A stretch of 64,000 nucleotides of DNA from Armillaria gallica (lineage: Eukaryota > Basidiomycota > Agaricomycetes > Agaricales > Physalacriaceae), in NCBI GenBank assembly GCA_037576215.1, contig JBANDB010000004.1:1674001-1738000 (forward strand). The letters run 5' to 3'. The notes beneath the pieces were generated by a model that made no database searches, was not told where the DNA came from, and worked only from the letters and a program-made list of their open reading frames with translations. Made by a program: the position numbers and the translations under genes. This document shows positions 34,815 through 46,210 of this stretch, piece by piece. The number at the start of each line of letters is the position of its first letter. The first letter of the stretch is position 1.

Positions 34815-36074
34815 AGGATGATAATCAGCCCGTTTTAGGCTGATTAGCAGCCTTCATTCTAGAGTTGGATACTATTTGGCTGATTTCACTTCAACCTGTA
34901 TATTGGATGATATCTTGTAGGACTCATAGGATAATTTCTCATCTTCCTTTGGTTGATGACTTAGGCTGATGCCCGAGAATATTGTAGGATGAATTTTTAT
35001 CCTTTCAGAGGATGATCATCGTCCAAAGATTGGTTGAGACAGGTGAGTGTGTTTTATGATCATTATATGTATTAATAGTACATGTACACGACTGCAGTGC
35101 AGGTGGCCGGTGATGCCGCTCGGTAAGGGCAAAGTCGAATCGCAAATCTGCAAGTGAATTGAGCGAAAGTTTCTCAAAGTTCATTCGAACTCCGAATGGA
35201 TCACGTGAATGTTGATTTGGCGCAAATTCAAAGTCCGCCTACTCCTTGATCCTTGGCTCTTCTCCTTCATCATTCACGGTGCTGGTCCGGTATCCTCTAT
35301 TCTTGTCCTGCTCTCTGGGGGTTCTCTCAGCCTGAACACTACTTCTTGGTCTCATGTGAATTCTTGATAGTCTCCTTGCTAGTTTCTGGTATTCGTAACT
35401 TCGTGGACTTGGGCTATCACCAGCGAACATGGATTCCTCAATACATTGGTATCGGCAAGCCTGTAGGTATTCCATATTTAAAACCACGCCTGGCTAACAT
35501 TGTCGTACAGCATCACATCCTCTCAAGGTCGCCTTCCAAGTGTGTCACCTCTTTTTGCACTCCTATGTATTACTGATCCGCAAGTTATAGTTATAGCGAC
35601 CAATTTCCTGTCTCTGGTGTGCCAGCCACCACGCTCCCTGGGACTGGCTTCTGTCATTCGAATCCCACGTATCAGGTCATCCCGTGACCTTGTTACGTGT
35701 CACGGAAGATGTCAAACGGAACTCGCTGAGCGCTGGGCTCTTAAAGGTGGTCGGATTACTGTTACCTATGTACGGTATCATGATATAGTGTAGTTTTCAG
35801 CTCAAATGCAATGGTTTTTTTTTGCTATCCCTGCGTGATCTGCTAGATGTTGGTTCATATTCATGCAATTATTGGATAAAAATCAATATAACATTGGTTG
35901 TGAACGCAGCCTACAGTTGGCTGAAAATCATCCAAAGACATGATCCAGCGGCTCTGGCGGGCGTAGGATGAAAAACAGCCTACCGAGCCTAGGTTGATAT
36001 TCAGCCTACAAGCATCCTAAAGCGGACTCATTATTATTCTAAATTAGACTGAAAGCCTTGTTGATTTTCATCCT
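34815..36074. mobile_element. Putative 1.26-kb non-autonomous element with subterminal motif arrays
   Basis: The left end AGGATGATAATCA and the reverse complement of the right end AGGATGAAAATCA form a short imperfect TIR. Both ends carry clustered GGCTGA, AGGATGA and CATCC motifs in both orientations (for example GAGGATGATCATCGTCC and GGCTGAAAATCATCC). The middle 0.7 kb is non-repetitive. No clear target duplication and no transposase are seen. The structure resembles foldback-like elements. HET-A/HET-B lacks it, so it is specific to unit 2. Confidence 0.45.
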
Positions 36075-37592
36075 AGCTCACCTCCACAGAGCAGAAAGCG
36101 AAGCCGTCTGTAATCCACTCAACCGACGAATGTCTGGGATACTTGCGCTTTGATGTGAGAAATTACTTGTCTCGTCTTTGCTTCGTATCTTTTGTTTCAC
36201 CATTGATAATGGTCTCTCGTCGCGGAGCCTAGAGGATTCTTCATGCTCACCAGAAGTCGACGGAGATGTTACGCCCAATCACTTGTGGTACAGTACAAGG
36301 GGCAACCCTTCTCCATCTCCTCCTGTGATCATTCCTTCGAATCGGAGCTATGGAACGCCAACCCTCCGAGCCCTTCTTTGGATCGAGTCGGCAGATGTCA
36401 GGCCTAGTATCGTTCGGATCCCATTCATATCTCCTCTGATTGCCGTAGACTGTAGTCGGCACGAATCCAATCTTCGTACTCCTTGCTACCATCCCAAAGT
36501 TCAACCACATTGGAGCCTCGAAGCAGCCTCGCACTCTCGTTCTTTGCTTTGACAGAACTGCCGGTGAATACGAGAAGGACTTTTGCCTCAATGCGCTTCA
36601 ACGCCGTGCACTTTCTGATGGCTGACTTCAATCATAAAGACTTAACAAGTACTCCTGTCACAATGACCACTCCCAATCCCCAATAGACTTGGCTTTCACT
36701 GTCATCTCAGAGACGGAAACGAAAGCTATCAGTGAGTATTTTTGAATGGTTGCGAGGATCAGTTGCTCACAGTATTGTCTGAGCTTTACACCGGGTCCTC
36801 TCCCATCAAATTGCAGATTGCAAGTTGTTACCATATTGTCAACGTACAATACTACAATGTGGGGTTCTATTCAATTGACAGGGCTTAGTCGGAGACTGAT
36901 CTTTAGGTGCCCGCCGAAGTTTAAGGCTATAATTTTTCCCCAGAAGCTCCGAGTCAAGGCTCTTATGTGGCAACCGCGTCGCAGTATCGCGCCGGTGATG
37001 ATTCCTTGCCGAAGCACTGAAAGTGGCTGCCGTCTCGACGGCAGTGAATGGCTGCAACTTCCCATTCAGATGACTCCAGGTACTGCCGTCATGATCGCCA
37101 TCGAATTGGTTTCCTTTTCAGAGGATCTTAATGCAGACGAAGGAGGAAGGGTGAAGCGGAAATCAGCTGAGTCTGTCCTGCCTAAGGCCAAGAAGAGTCA
37201 GGTATAAAGAACTTCATCCTTGATCCAACCTTGGTCATAGATGTCGTATATTGGATAAATGTAAATGTCGGTATGAAAAATGGATAGCAAAAATGGGTAG
37301 CAAAAGTCGTGAGTTCTGTTGGAAATGCTAGACTGCCAAAGCAAGGTCTGAGTCATCAACCGATGACCGCTAGTTTAAGTCGAATCAAAGTCAAACGTTA
37401 CGCAAGTTTTGACTATCACATGGCATTGACAGAACGCAGGATCATGTAAGGATCATAACGAACATACCTCATCTTCGCAAGCGAGGACGACTACATCCAA
37501 CAACTTTTTGACCTCCTTGTATGTGAAATTGTGTCTCCTGATTTTGCGTGCCCATCCTGGTGACTACTTACACTTAGGTACACGCCTAGATC
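36075..37592. other. Region upstream of HET-D with weak ORFs
   Basis: A plus-strand ORF (36,746-37,207, 153 codons) ends in a basic tail (KRKSAESVLPKAKKSQV) after LPIQMTPGTAVMIAIELVSF. Minus-strand ORFs occur at 36,247-36,631. The family is not recognised and there is no paralogous support from unit 1. They may be exons of a gene or chance. Confidence 0.25.
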
Positions 37593-38931
37593 ATGATGAT
37601 CGCAGACACGCACTACGATATCAACATCGCACCACCACTCAATGGAATCCCTGATCTGATACAACCTGTTCTTGAGGCAGAGAAGTTAAAAAAGGAGAAA
37701 CGTGATAAAACCAGGAAAATGGCCACGTACCATGAAACCTCGATCAGCACGCTCGCGGAACAAGAAGCGACCATTAAAATTCCGTTTCAACGGAAGTACT
37801 CTGGCCGAAAACCCATCGTGACATCTTCTCTTATGAACACTCCCTGCGTTAACCCAGGGATTGACGAGCTCCTATCTCATCTCAATACCCTCCTTGGAAT
37901 GTCATATAAGTCAACTGGGGACTCCTTATCCTCCCTTTTACAGTCCTACATCTCGGCCAATTACGATTTTGGCACGGCATACAGTCACGTATGCCCAGAA
38001 TGGTTCTCAGACTTTGAGACTGTCAAAGACATCCAGCACAAACTTGAAGCGGAGGACCTGAAAACACGAGAGCAGGTACTTGTCGATAATCGAATTTGAG
38101 TCGCCATGCCACCATGGCGCGTTTGGGATCTGTACAGCAATCGAGTAGTGCCGTACTGCCTCATCCTGGAGGAGTCGTGGGCAGTTTTACATGATTGGGT
38201 GGATGACCTTGTCACTGTGACGACTCCTATCAATGGGGGAGAATGGCCCATGACCGTCCCGGCAGATGCAAACCTGGACCTTATCCAGATTGAGCTACTC
38301 AATCTGGGCGCAGAGTATGTATGGTTGGACACTCTCTGCTTGAGACAAAAAGGTGGGAAGAGGGAAGATCTGCATGAGACAGAATGGAGGACCGATGTGC
38401 CTACAATTGGAAACATCTATCGATGGTTGGAGGTGGTTGTACACTACCTGAATGGGCTTGGGAGGGAATCTGGTTGGACAGATTTGAGGACGAGACACCT
38501 TGACATCTGCAATCGCTCTTGGTTTCATTGTGCATGGAAGGAACCGGAGGTCAACAATCACGAAATTGTTGCCGGCTATGTCCTGCCGGATACTGAGGAG
38601 ACTGTGCACCCCCAAGGCGAGGCGGCCAGCTCTCAGAAGCAGCTTTCCGAGTATATGAATAAAGGCCTGCAGAACTTTCAGCAGACTGACAAGGAAAGTA
38701 CGGCCTGCGGCAGTTATAATCTGTTTCGTGTACTCGCAGAAATGCAGAAGCGAGTGTCCACCAATCCTGTAGACAAAGTCGCAGGACTGGCATTCCTTCT
38801 ACAGCCCAGGTACATACCAGCATACCATGAGAGCGAGTCTCTTGAGGATGCATGGATGGCGCTGGTGGATGCAATGCACCCTTCGATACGGAGTAGCTTC
38901 CTCTTCCAGTATCCCGGCGCTGGACTAGGAT
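37593..38931 (+). pseudogene. HET-D, N-terminal part: one-domain HET-like gene truncated by the Helitron
   Basis: ATG at 37,593 opens a frame whose N-terminus aligns with HET-B. A TGA at 38,097-38,099 interrupts it between DNRI and VAMPPWRVWDL, and the frame continues to the Helitron junction. Motifs: FGTAYS, VWDLYSNRVVPYC, LGAEYVWLDTLCLRQ, TEWRTDVPTIGNIYRW, CAWKEPEV (degenerate form of RAWTLQE), NPVDKVAGLAFLL and SSFLFQYPGAGLG. At codon GLG|Y the sequence leaves homology with HET-B and enters the element at 38,932; homology resumes at 52,978. A few element-encoded codons (FRVL) lead to a stop. Confidence 0.85.
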
Positions 38932-38962
38932 TCCGAGTCCTATGAATATAGGAAATACTCGG
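38932..38962 (+). repeat. Helitron 5' end: terminal inverted repeat and nested hairpin
   Basis: After the first T, CCGAGT (38,933-38,938) pairs with ACTCGG (38,957-38,962). Inside it CCTAT (38,939-38,943) pairs with ATAGG (38,948-38,952) around loop GAAT, with an AAAT bulge. CCGAGTCCTAT is also the left member of the 11-bp asymmetric inverted repeat. Confidence 0.8.
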
Positions 38963-39215
38963 TCATTATGTGGTCTGAAATGACCGTGGGAATTTCACAA
39001 CGTCCAACACGCAAGTTGCCGAGCTTGCATTACTGGGCCCACCATGGGAATATTTTGCATCATCCATCACCGCGTTCCCCCCATTTGCATTCCATACCGG
39101 CTTCCGGTCACTTTCTTACCCTTTTACATTTATGTCTGATCCTTCCTGTAATTTCGCTTGCACCCATCTGTTTGTTTGTCGATTGACATCATAAGTTGCT
39201 TCTCATAATCCGTTT

Positions 39216-40576
39216 TTACATGATAATTGAATCTATCTCTTTGTTCCCTTCATCTTCGTGTTCCCGTTGTACCCTTTTACTCCCTCTGACTGCATCCTCG
39301 GTTTCCATTTTGTCGTCTGTCAGGTAAGCTAGCTTGCGCTTGAATACTCTCGTTCCCTGAGCGCTTTCCCATGGTTTCACAGCGTTCTTGGTTGCCTGAG
39401 CCCTGTTTGCAGCCTTCGTTCGTCTCTCGTTAGTTTGTGTTGTTGGGAAAGGATACACTTTGTTATCTCACCTGCGTATAATTGCCATCGAGGAGCGTGA
39501 TTGCCCTGAGTATCGGCTTCAACCTGAACATCCTTTTCTTTCCTCTAACAATTGCCACTGTGAATGAAATCTCTACTATATCCCCGTTTCAGAATGTCTG
39601 TGGTTTAGCGCAGTTATATCTGTACTCGTCAGTCTCGTTCAGATCTGCCATAGCGCTACTCACCTTCTTTTGCCCTCTTCGGTTATGTTGCTCCTGAAGT
39701 ACTGGACCAAGTTCTCCTCTGTATGCGCTAGGTCTGGTCTCACCATATCCACGAGTATGCCTTTCAGATCAACGTCCTTGGGAAATGGTATGCTCACCTC
39801 GCCCTCTGCATCGCCTATCCTTCTGAAATATCGGTTCGTGCATTCTAGAGCTTCCATGCCCTGGAAGTTCGAGGGTGTCCATGGCTCCAGCGTGCCGTCC
39901 TTGAACTCACGTTGTGCCATTAGATTCATCTCCTTTATGGTCTCCATGGCCTCAGTGAAGAAGGTGGCGTTCAGGCCCGTGATGGTTACTTTCTGAGACA
40001 GTATATTCGGCTTGTCATTGGTTGCCCTGCACTCCCTTTAGCTCATCTTGATTCCGAAGGTATGCATGGTTACTCACTTGGGAATCCTGAACACCGGTGG
40101 TAGGTCCGTGCTGCATATCACCCCGTTCATTGCGAACACTATCTCCTCCGTCTCTCCAGATTCTTCGTTCCTTTGTATGACGTGCCATATGAAGCCCATG
40201 TCCCCGTCGTCGAGAACGATGTTCGCTAGCGCTCCTTCCTGTAGCATCTTGTAAGTATCTTTTTCTTAATGTATACCGTAATTCTCACCTTGAGTACGCT
40301 GTTCAGGTGAAGTCTATTCCTTTTCGTGCTCTCCATCGCGTACCATTCCAGTGCGTTTCCTATCTGTTGTTAATATTGTATGTTTATATTGCTAAAATGC
40401 TTACTGGCTTCTGTCACATTGTAGAATTCGTTCATTTTTTCTGCGTGGTATGAGTTCTGTTCTCGATAAGTTCGGGCTATTGTCGACTGTCCTTGCGCTT
40501 TCTGTTTTGGTTTGACTCTGACCGTTCCAGTCATATTTGCCTGTCCTTGTGGTGTGCGATCGTTGTATTGGCTCAA
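39216..40576 (-). CDS. Helitron gene 1: spliced gene of unknown function, OB-like strand pattern near the C-terminus
   Basis: The minus-strand model has ATG at 40,576 and exons at about 40,576-40,405, 40,359-40,289, 40,247-40,078, 40,035-39,664, 39,619-39,472 and 39,450-39,216. Introns are about 40-50 bases with GTAAGC or GTGAG donors. Conserved-looking stretches are ALEWYAMESTKRNRLHLNSV, GALANIVLDDGDMGFIWHVI, DGTLEPWTPSNFQGMEAL, AHTEENLVQYF and GDIVEISFTVAIVRGKKR with LRAITLLDG. The last resembles strands of an OB-type fold, but this is inference. The C-terminus is basic then acidic. I recall similar proteins as repeat-associated families in mushrooms. A TGA at 39,589-39,591 interrupts exon 5 just before NGDIVE, so this copy may be inactive. 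It is transcribed divergently from gene 2. Confidence 0.6.
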
Positions 40577-40983
40577 GCTTGGTTCGTGTTACGCGTCTTG
40601 ATCAGTACATGATCGTCTCTTGTCTGCTCCCCCCCATGATGTCAATGTCTCGTGCTGGTTCGTGTCCAGTTGGTTTGTTTTGCGCATCTTGTCCATGACA
40701 TGATCGTCTAGAGGTCTGACATGATGGATGCTGGCTGGGATCCGTGGCGGTCCGGTTCGTTTTCAATTGAAATTGTTGTGTGGACTATGATGTGTCCGCT
40801 CTGAGCTGGCTTTTTTCTTTCTCCTCCCATGTCTGCTCTTTCCTTGAGCGTGCTTGCCTCTGTGGTCGAAATACTACTTAAGCGACATGGAATTCGACGT
40901 CTTTCTATCTATCCGCCTTCTTCCCATAGTTCGGATACTCTTATTTGTTAATCATTGCCTTGTATCTGTTAAATTTCTGATCT
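40577..40983. promoter_or_regulatory. Divergent intergenic region between Helitron genes 1 and 2
   Basis: About 400 bp separate the start of gene 1 (minus) from the likely start of gene 2 (plus). It is the natural place for both promoters. No specific element can be named beyond pyrimidine-rich tracts near 40,800-40,840 and 40,905-40,925. Confidence 0.3.
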
Positions 40984-43900
40984 ATGTCTACATCTAAAAA
41001 AGGGTACGCAGATTCCTCGTTCTGTGCTGCCTTTCATGCTTATGTTGTATTTGCCCATTCTGCAGTTCTGCTCACAAGCGCAAGCTCGTGTCGGCCGCCT
41101 CTGTTCACGGAAGTTCTCCCGTCAATGCGGCAGTTGAGGCTGGTTCTGATCGTGGACCCGCCCTTCTTGGCACCAACAAGTAAGCTTTCTTCTGCTCCCT
41201 TTTGTTTGTCTTCTGATGCCAAATACACAGACATCCTCCGAAACGCGCAAAAACTACCGCCTGCATTTCTACTGGTGGACATATGCATCAGAAAGAGTTG
41301 CTCCCTCTAGTCACCATCATGTACTATGTCTTACTTTCTGTCTCTGTTTTCGGTTGTCTAACTCCCCTTTAGAGCTTCTTCTGTTTCTGTCACCGCTCGG
41401 CGTGGTGTGGTGTGGAAGGCCATGTCCATCGGGGATCTCTCCGGTGATGACATAGATGCAATTGTGTCTGCTGACTGCAGTCGTGCTGCTTCCCCTGTCG
41501 TGGAACGCGATGCTCGAGTAACTAAGGACCTCCTCGACCTCGAGGCGGTAGAATCAGGCACGGAATACGAGTAGGTGTCTCCCGGTCCCTTACAGCATTT
41601 GTTCTCATTTTATGTCAGTGCCGCCGATACCTCTGCCCGCTCAGCCTGTGGTGATGTTTCCTGTTCTGAAGATGGGCATGGTAACCAGTTCAATGATTCC
41701 TTTATCGTCTCGGATAGTGTTGACATCCTCGGTGCTGACTGTGAAGCCCATATGCTGTCCAACTCCGATGATGCCACGATTGAAGCTCCTGTTCATACCT
41801 TGAAGAAAAGTCCATCGAGGTTTTTGGGGTGATTATTGCTTTGCCGGTGTGGCTGCCGTGTTGCCTTACTGACGCTTCTGTTTTTTAAGCTGTGGAAGGG
41901 TACCTGTCCGTATGGAGAAAGGCAATTATGTCGTGTCTTTGTATGTCTCCTCTCGTTGATCTATCTGCTGTTATTGATTAGATGCAGGTTGGAGTCCGGT
42001 AAACAGGAAGAAGTTGCTGATTCTGATTCTGATGATCAGGGTCCTTCTGTCATGGTGTGAGTTTAATGGTTTGCATTCACGTCCACATACTTACTCAATC
42101 GATCAGGTCTCCTCGGTCTGCTCAACTTTCTAAGGGTGGTCGCGCTGTCATGCCTACGATGTCGCTTGAGGTGTTCTTGGATGACCTGTATCCAGAGCAG
42201 ATCGTGCGATCCCATGGTACCCCCAAGAAGGCCATCGCTGGTCGTGGTAATAAAGCATCCCCCAAGAAAGGTTCGAAGACTGATCCGCCTGTAGGGAACA
42301 AGGTCATGACTGTTGAGCTTGACATCGACCCTGTAACTTCGTCGCTCCAGAAAACCATTGGCTTGGGGATGCCAAAAACTAAGGGTGGGTTTTTTCTTGT
42401 ATCGTTTCGTATGCTTATTCTGCTTCCTCCGATCCAGAGCACGATGCGCATCCTCGCACTCCATCCAAGTCTGTCTCCGGTTCTCGCATTACAAGTATGT
42501 GTATCTATTTCGTTCTTGTATATTCATGTCTGAATGAATGCTGTTTTAACAGGGTCATCTGCAGCAGCTGCTGTAGGCACTGAGTCCTCTAATGGTTCTA
42601 TTCCCACCTCTCCCGTCAAGGGCGCCAGGCATGCTTCTGATCGTACGGCTGATATGTCGAGCCAACTAGCGTTTGCTGGATCTGATGCCCACAGTTTTGA
42701 GTCTGATGGAGACGTGGTGGAACGCGTCTCTCCTCGAAAAGCTGATGGGAAGAAGGTTGTCTGAGAAACCGAATCTGTTTCTGTTCCTTTGGAAAAGGCA
42801 TGTGGTAAGCAACTGGACCAGGCTCCTTTGCATAAAGTCGAAATCGAGGATGTCGGTGCATGTGACATCGTTGACTTATGATTGATATACTAACGCCCAT
42901 GATTGCCAGTCGATGAGGACAATGAATCCGAGTACATCTCGTGTAGTCTCCATGAAAAGCTCAGCAAGCTTCTCGGGTATTATTCACATTTGAGCTTGCG
43001 TTTGTTATCGCTGACTTTTTTTGACTGTTCAGATCATCTGCTAGGGAAAGTTCCCCCGAAGGGGAGATGTCTGGACCTGTATTGCGTCTCAGTTCTGTAT
43101 CAAGGTTAGTGTATGAAAGGTGTTTCTTTCGCTTCTGGTTTTGACGTCAAGAGTTAGGGTGATACCGACTGTATTAGCTCTCGACATGTCTGAGCCAGAA
43201 GATGAAACATTGTGGGTCATGCAAGGGCATCTCATGGAAGAGCATTTGATTGCGTTGCAGATCTATGAGTGTCTGCCTCCCTTGGGGTATGTTTGATCCG
43301 TGTTATAATCCGTGTTATTGACTTTTTAGTCTGTTCCGGCCCGTCGTACCGATTGGCTTGGATCCGGACTCTTATGATGCTCCCATGTTCTTCACATTTG
43401 ACGATGTGAAGGAGATCTACTCCATCAGTGCTCTGACATGCATGTACATTTCACTCATATTTGCGTTCCTGTACTTATGGCATCATCTTAGGGCTTTGTT
43501 GGAATGTTTCAAGTTTATGAACTTTGGGTGCTATGTCAATCCCACTACTCTACCTCCCATCATATTGTCTTTACATAACCGGAAGGTGTGCATCGACATG
43601 GAAACAGCTGTCTGTATCATGCCTGGCGTTGTGTCAGAGTGTCTGTTGTTCGACTCTGCGGTACAAGGTTTGAGTGTTTGTTTTTTTCTTCGTACTCTGA
43701 TGCTGACTCGTCTGGTTTGCAGGCAGATATCAGGGTGCCACCAGTGTCCACGGCGGTAAACGGAGCCATCAGATTCGGATCAAGCCCTTCCAGCAAATGT
43801 GGCGCTGTGACCAGACTGCGTGGTCTGTTATTCTGGATTTGGCTTATGGAGAGTCTTCGGCAGTATCAGACTCCGGGGTGTCCTTCCCTACGCGCATCGA

Positions 43901-44423
43901 GGACCTTTCTGGTAAAACTAACAAGAACTCTCGCTGTATGTAACATGTCTTCTATTCGATCGTATTGCGCTGAAAGAATGGATTATAGACCCATCGGCGC
44001 CATCTAGTCCATCCAAGTGGCAGTCTTCAGGTAAGCCATCTGGCAAACCCTTGAAGTCAACTATTCCTCCTAGGGTTGGTGCTGGTTATCCAAGCTCGAT
44101 GGGCTTTGGAGATGAAGGTACGTGATGGTGGTCTGCAGCACTCCAGTCACTTACTCTGTTTAGTTCCCATCTACGATGGTCATGAAAGGGCTGGCTCGCA
44201 TTTTCTTTTTAGGCCTATGGATTTTAGTATGTTGAAGCTGATGCCCCGATATACTGAGGAACGTGATCTGGATGCGTTCACTCTCGTAGCCATCAGATAC
44301 TCGTTGGGTGTTTGGTCAGGTTATAACGACCAGCCCTGTGTATCTACCAATGTGTTGTTCATGATCGTGCTTGGTTCGGCGCCTCCTGCTCGTACTTTGG
44401 CAGCTCGTAACCTGTTAGTTTAG
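40984..44423 (+). CDS. Helitron gene 2: large spliced gene of unknown function
   Basis: About a dozen short exons are joined by introns of about 45-60 bases with good signals, for example GTAAGC at 41,176, TACTAAC branch site near 42,890, and GTATGT..TTTTTAG at 43,287-43,330. The N-terminal half is acidic and Ser-rich (DLSGDDIDAIVSAD, SDSDDQGPS, PMSLEVFLDDLYP-like). The C-terminal half is globular: LFRPVVPIGLDPDSYDAPMF, FDDVKEIYSISALTC, FMNFGCYVNPTTLPP, VVSECLLFDSAVQ, VPIYDGHERAGSHFLFRPMD, LPRYTEE-like KLMPRYTEERDLDAFTLVA and STNVLFMIVLG. The last part recalls a protein family often repeated in mushroom genomes, with no function known to me. A TGA near 42,763 may be an unrecognised intron or a nonsense change. 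Exon borders are approximate. Confidence 0.5.
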
Positions 44424-44876
44424 TTATCATCATGTACTGAATATCTGTGTCCGTGTGCGGTGTATACATGTGTTGGTGAGATCTGTCACATTTATTTCGT
44501 CTTGCTTTCTCTGTGTTAAGATGATCTCATCTGAATGGTTGGTGGCTGTACATCTATCTTTGTCGCTTGCATTGTGCATTTGTATCCTGGTGATGTACTT
44601 AGTTTTTTTTTTTTTTTTGTTATGTATTGTACCTCTGTTTTTGTGCCCTTTCTACAAACACATACTGTCTTTTCGAGTTCTTGTACTGTCGTCGATACCA
44701 TTTGCGCTATCGGGAACCTTATTGTGTTACTTGTGTATGTACTACATACAATTTCTGTAACTAATGACAATATTAGATCGCTGCCCAGTTTCTGTCTCAC
44801 TCCGGTGATACGCCGTCTATGCGTTCACACCTAGATTTTGCGATTTTATACAAATACTATTGCATATCTACCTTAC
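44424..44876. other. 3' flank of Helitron gene 2 with T-rich tract
   Basis: T-rich sequence includes a run of 14 T at about 44,606-44,619. Overlapping ORFs of about 100 codons on both strands are composition artefacts. Probable polyadenylation region of gene 2. Confidence 0.3.
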
Positions 44877-45986
44877 ACTAGTGATACAAAAAGGACTATA
44901 GCTGAGGCTTCGAGCTGATAGTTAGACTAGTACGCAGCTAGTAGAGCCAGGACTTAGATGCGATACCACTAGTGGGTCAACTCTACCAGCCGGCCATACT
45001 AGTGACTTGAATGCTAGCAAGGTTAACTAAATATAGCCACTAGCGGACAAGTAACGCAACTAGTGCACCCAACAAGAGGCAGAGGGCACAAATCTCGTGA
45101 AGTTCAGTCACTAGCGGACTGATCTGGGCATGCAACGCCTAAGTCAGGTTAACTAGTCACACGGCAATCTCGAAGCAGGACTTAGAAATGAATTGGCGAT
45201 GGATTAACCTTGCGGCAGATCTGACTAGTGCGATATGGATCTATTACGATCGGGACTAGTATAGCCGGGTTGCGCCTTTGATCACAATCGACAGCTGCTA
45301 CAGGCACGTTCGCCGGTTCCGTCGTTTACCCTTGACACTAGTGGAGTGTTGCTGCACCAAGGATATGGAATACCACCACTAGTGGAGCTCCTAGGCCCAC
45401 TAGTCAGCAAGCAACCGTTTCTAGACCGACTATTGCGTGATTATTCACCATTACTCGTGACTAGCCAAGAAATTCTTATCAATAATACCCCTCTAGTCAG
45501 TTATTTATATCTTGATTGTACCTTGATTGTCAGTATATAAGTAGTAGAATAGGCTCATGTGTGGCAGGCAAGCCATCCCCACAATTGTGACCTACTAGTC
45601 AGTATCTAGTGCCCCAATTAAAGGCTTTTATGCTTAACCTCGACGAAGCGGCTACTAGTCGCTAAGTTACCCATAGCATTGAGTGAATAGAAGTGTCTTA
45701 GAGCAATCTTTTGTGTCCTGCAAAGGCCAAGAGTGTTTCAAAGTTAGTTCAAGCAAGTTCTCGAAGTTTAAAGTATTATTCTTAGGCCAAGAGCACCACT
45801 AGTTTGCCTAGGAAGCGACTAGTCAAGTGTTTATTCACTTGTAAGACATTATAGGGCCAAGAGAGCCACTAGTTCGAAGCAGTCCCAGTCAGAGCGAGGG
45901 CAGTAGCTCAAGTCGAGTCACTATTCATCCAATTGTGTCTTACCAACCTCACTAGTGCGAGTAGTATGCTTGTATAGCTCACTAGT
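44877..45986. repeat. Array of 18 perfect ACTAGT palindromes in the Helitron
   Basis: ACTAGT occurs at 44877, 44926, 44968, 44998, 45059, 45152, 45224, 45255, 45337, 45378, 45399, 45594, 45654, 45798, 45818, 45868, 45951 and 45981. One-base variants (ACTAGC, GCTAGT, TCTAGT) occur at about 44,936, 45,038, 45,109, 45,459, 45,492 and 45,605. Chance would give about 0.3 copies of a given hexamer in 1.1 kb. The flanking base is often C before and G or C after. The region has no convincing ORF and lies between the 3' ends of converging genes 2 and 3, so it is not an ordinary promoter. A cluster of binding sites for an element-encoded or host protein is the simplest reading. Confidence 0.9.
45725..45863 (+). 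repeat. Three direct copies of GGCCAAGAG within the ACTAGT array
   Basis: GGCCAAGAG starts at 45,725, 45,785 and 45,855 (spacing 60 and 70). In the last two copies an ACTAGT follows 4-5 bases downstream. This looks like a second sequence motif belonging to the same array. Confidence 0.7.
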
Positions 45987-46210
45987 AACGAAATAAACAT
46001 CTTTAAACAACTTTCCTTGATTATTGAAGTCTGCAGAGTGCTTCTATCATACTTGAAACGCCCGAATTCAATACATTGGTGATAAGTGTAGAGTTAGTGA
46101 TTGGTTTAGTGTTGTTGGTGTTCATTGCCAGCCTCTAGTCCATTTGCCACTCGCCGTTACCGAGCACATCACCGGTACGATGTGAATCTCGATCGCTTTG
46201 GCTACGTAAA

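Noticed and set aside
37593..38945. HET-D as a complete gene ending at 38,945
   Set aside because: The last codons belong to the inserted element, and the real C-terminal coding sequence continues at 52,978 in line with HET-B.
44455..44834. ORFs of 94-101 codons on both strands near a T14 tract
   Set aside because: Hydrophobic text arises from T-rich sequence and the strands overlap fully; more likely 3' untranslated sequence.
45346..45540. 64-codon ORF inside the ACTAGT array
   Set aside because: Short, overlaps several array motifs and has no domain; open by chance.
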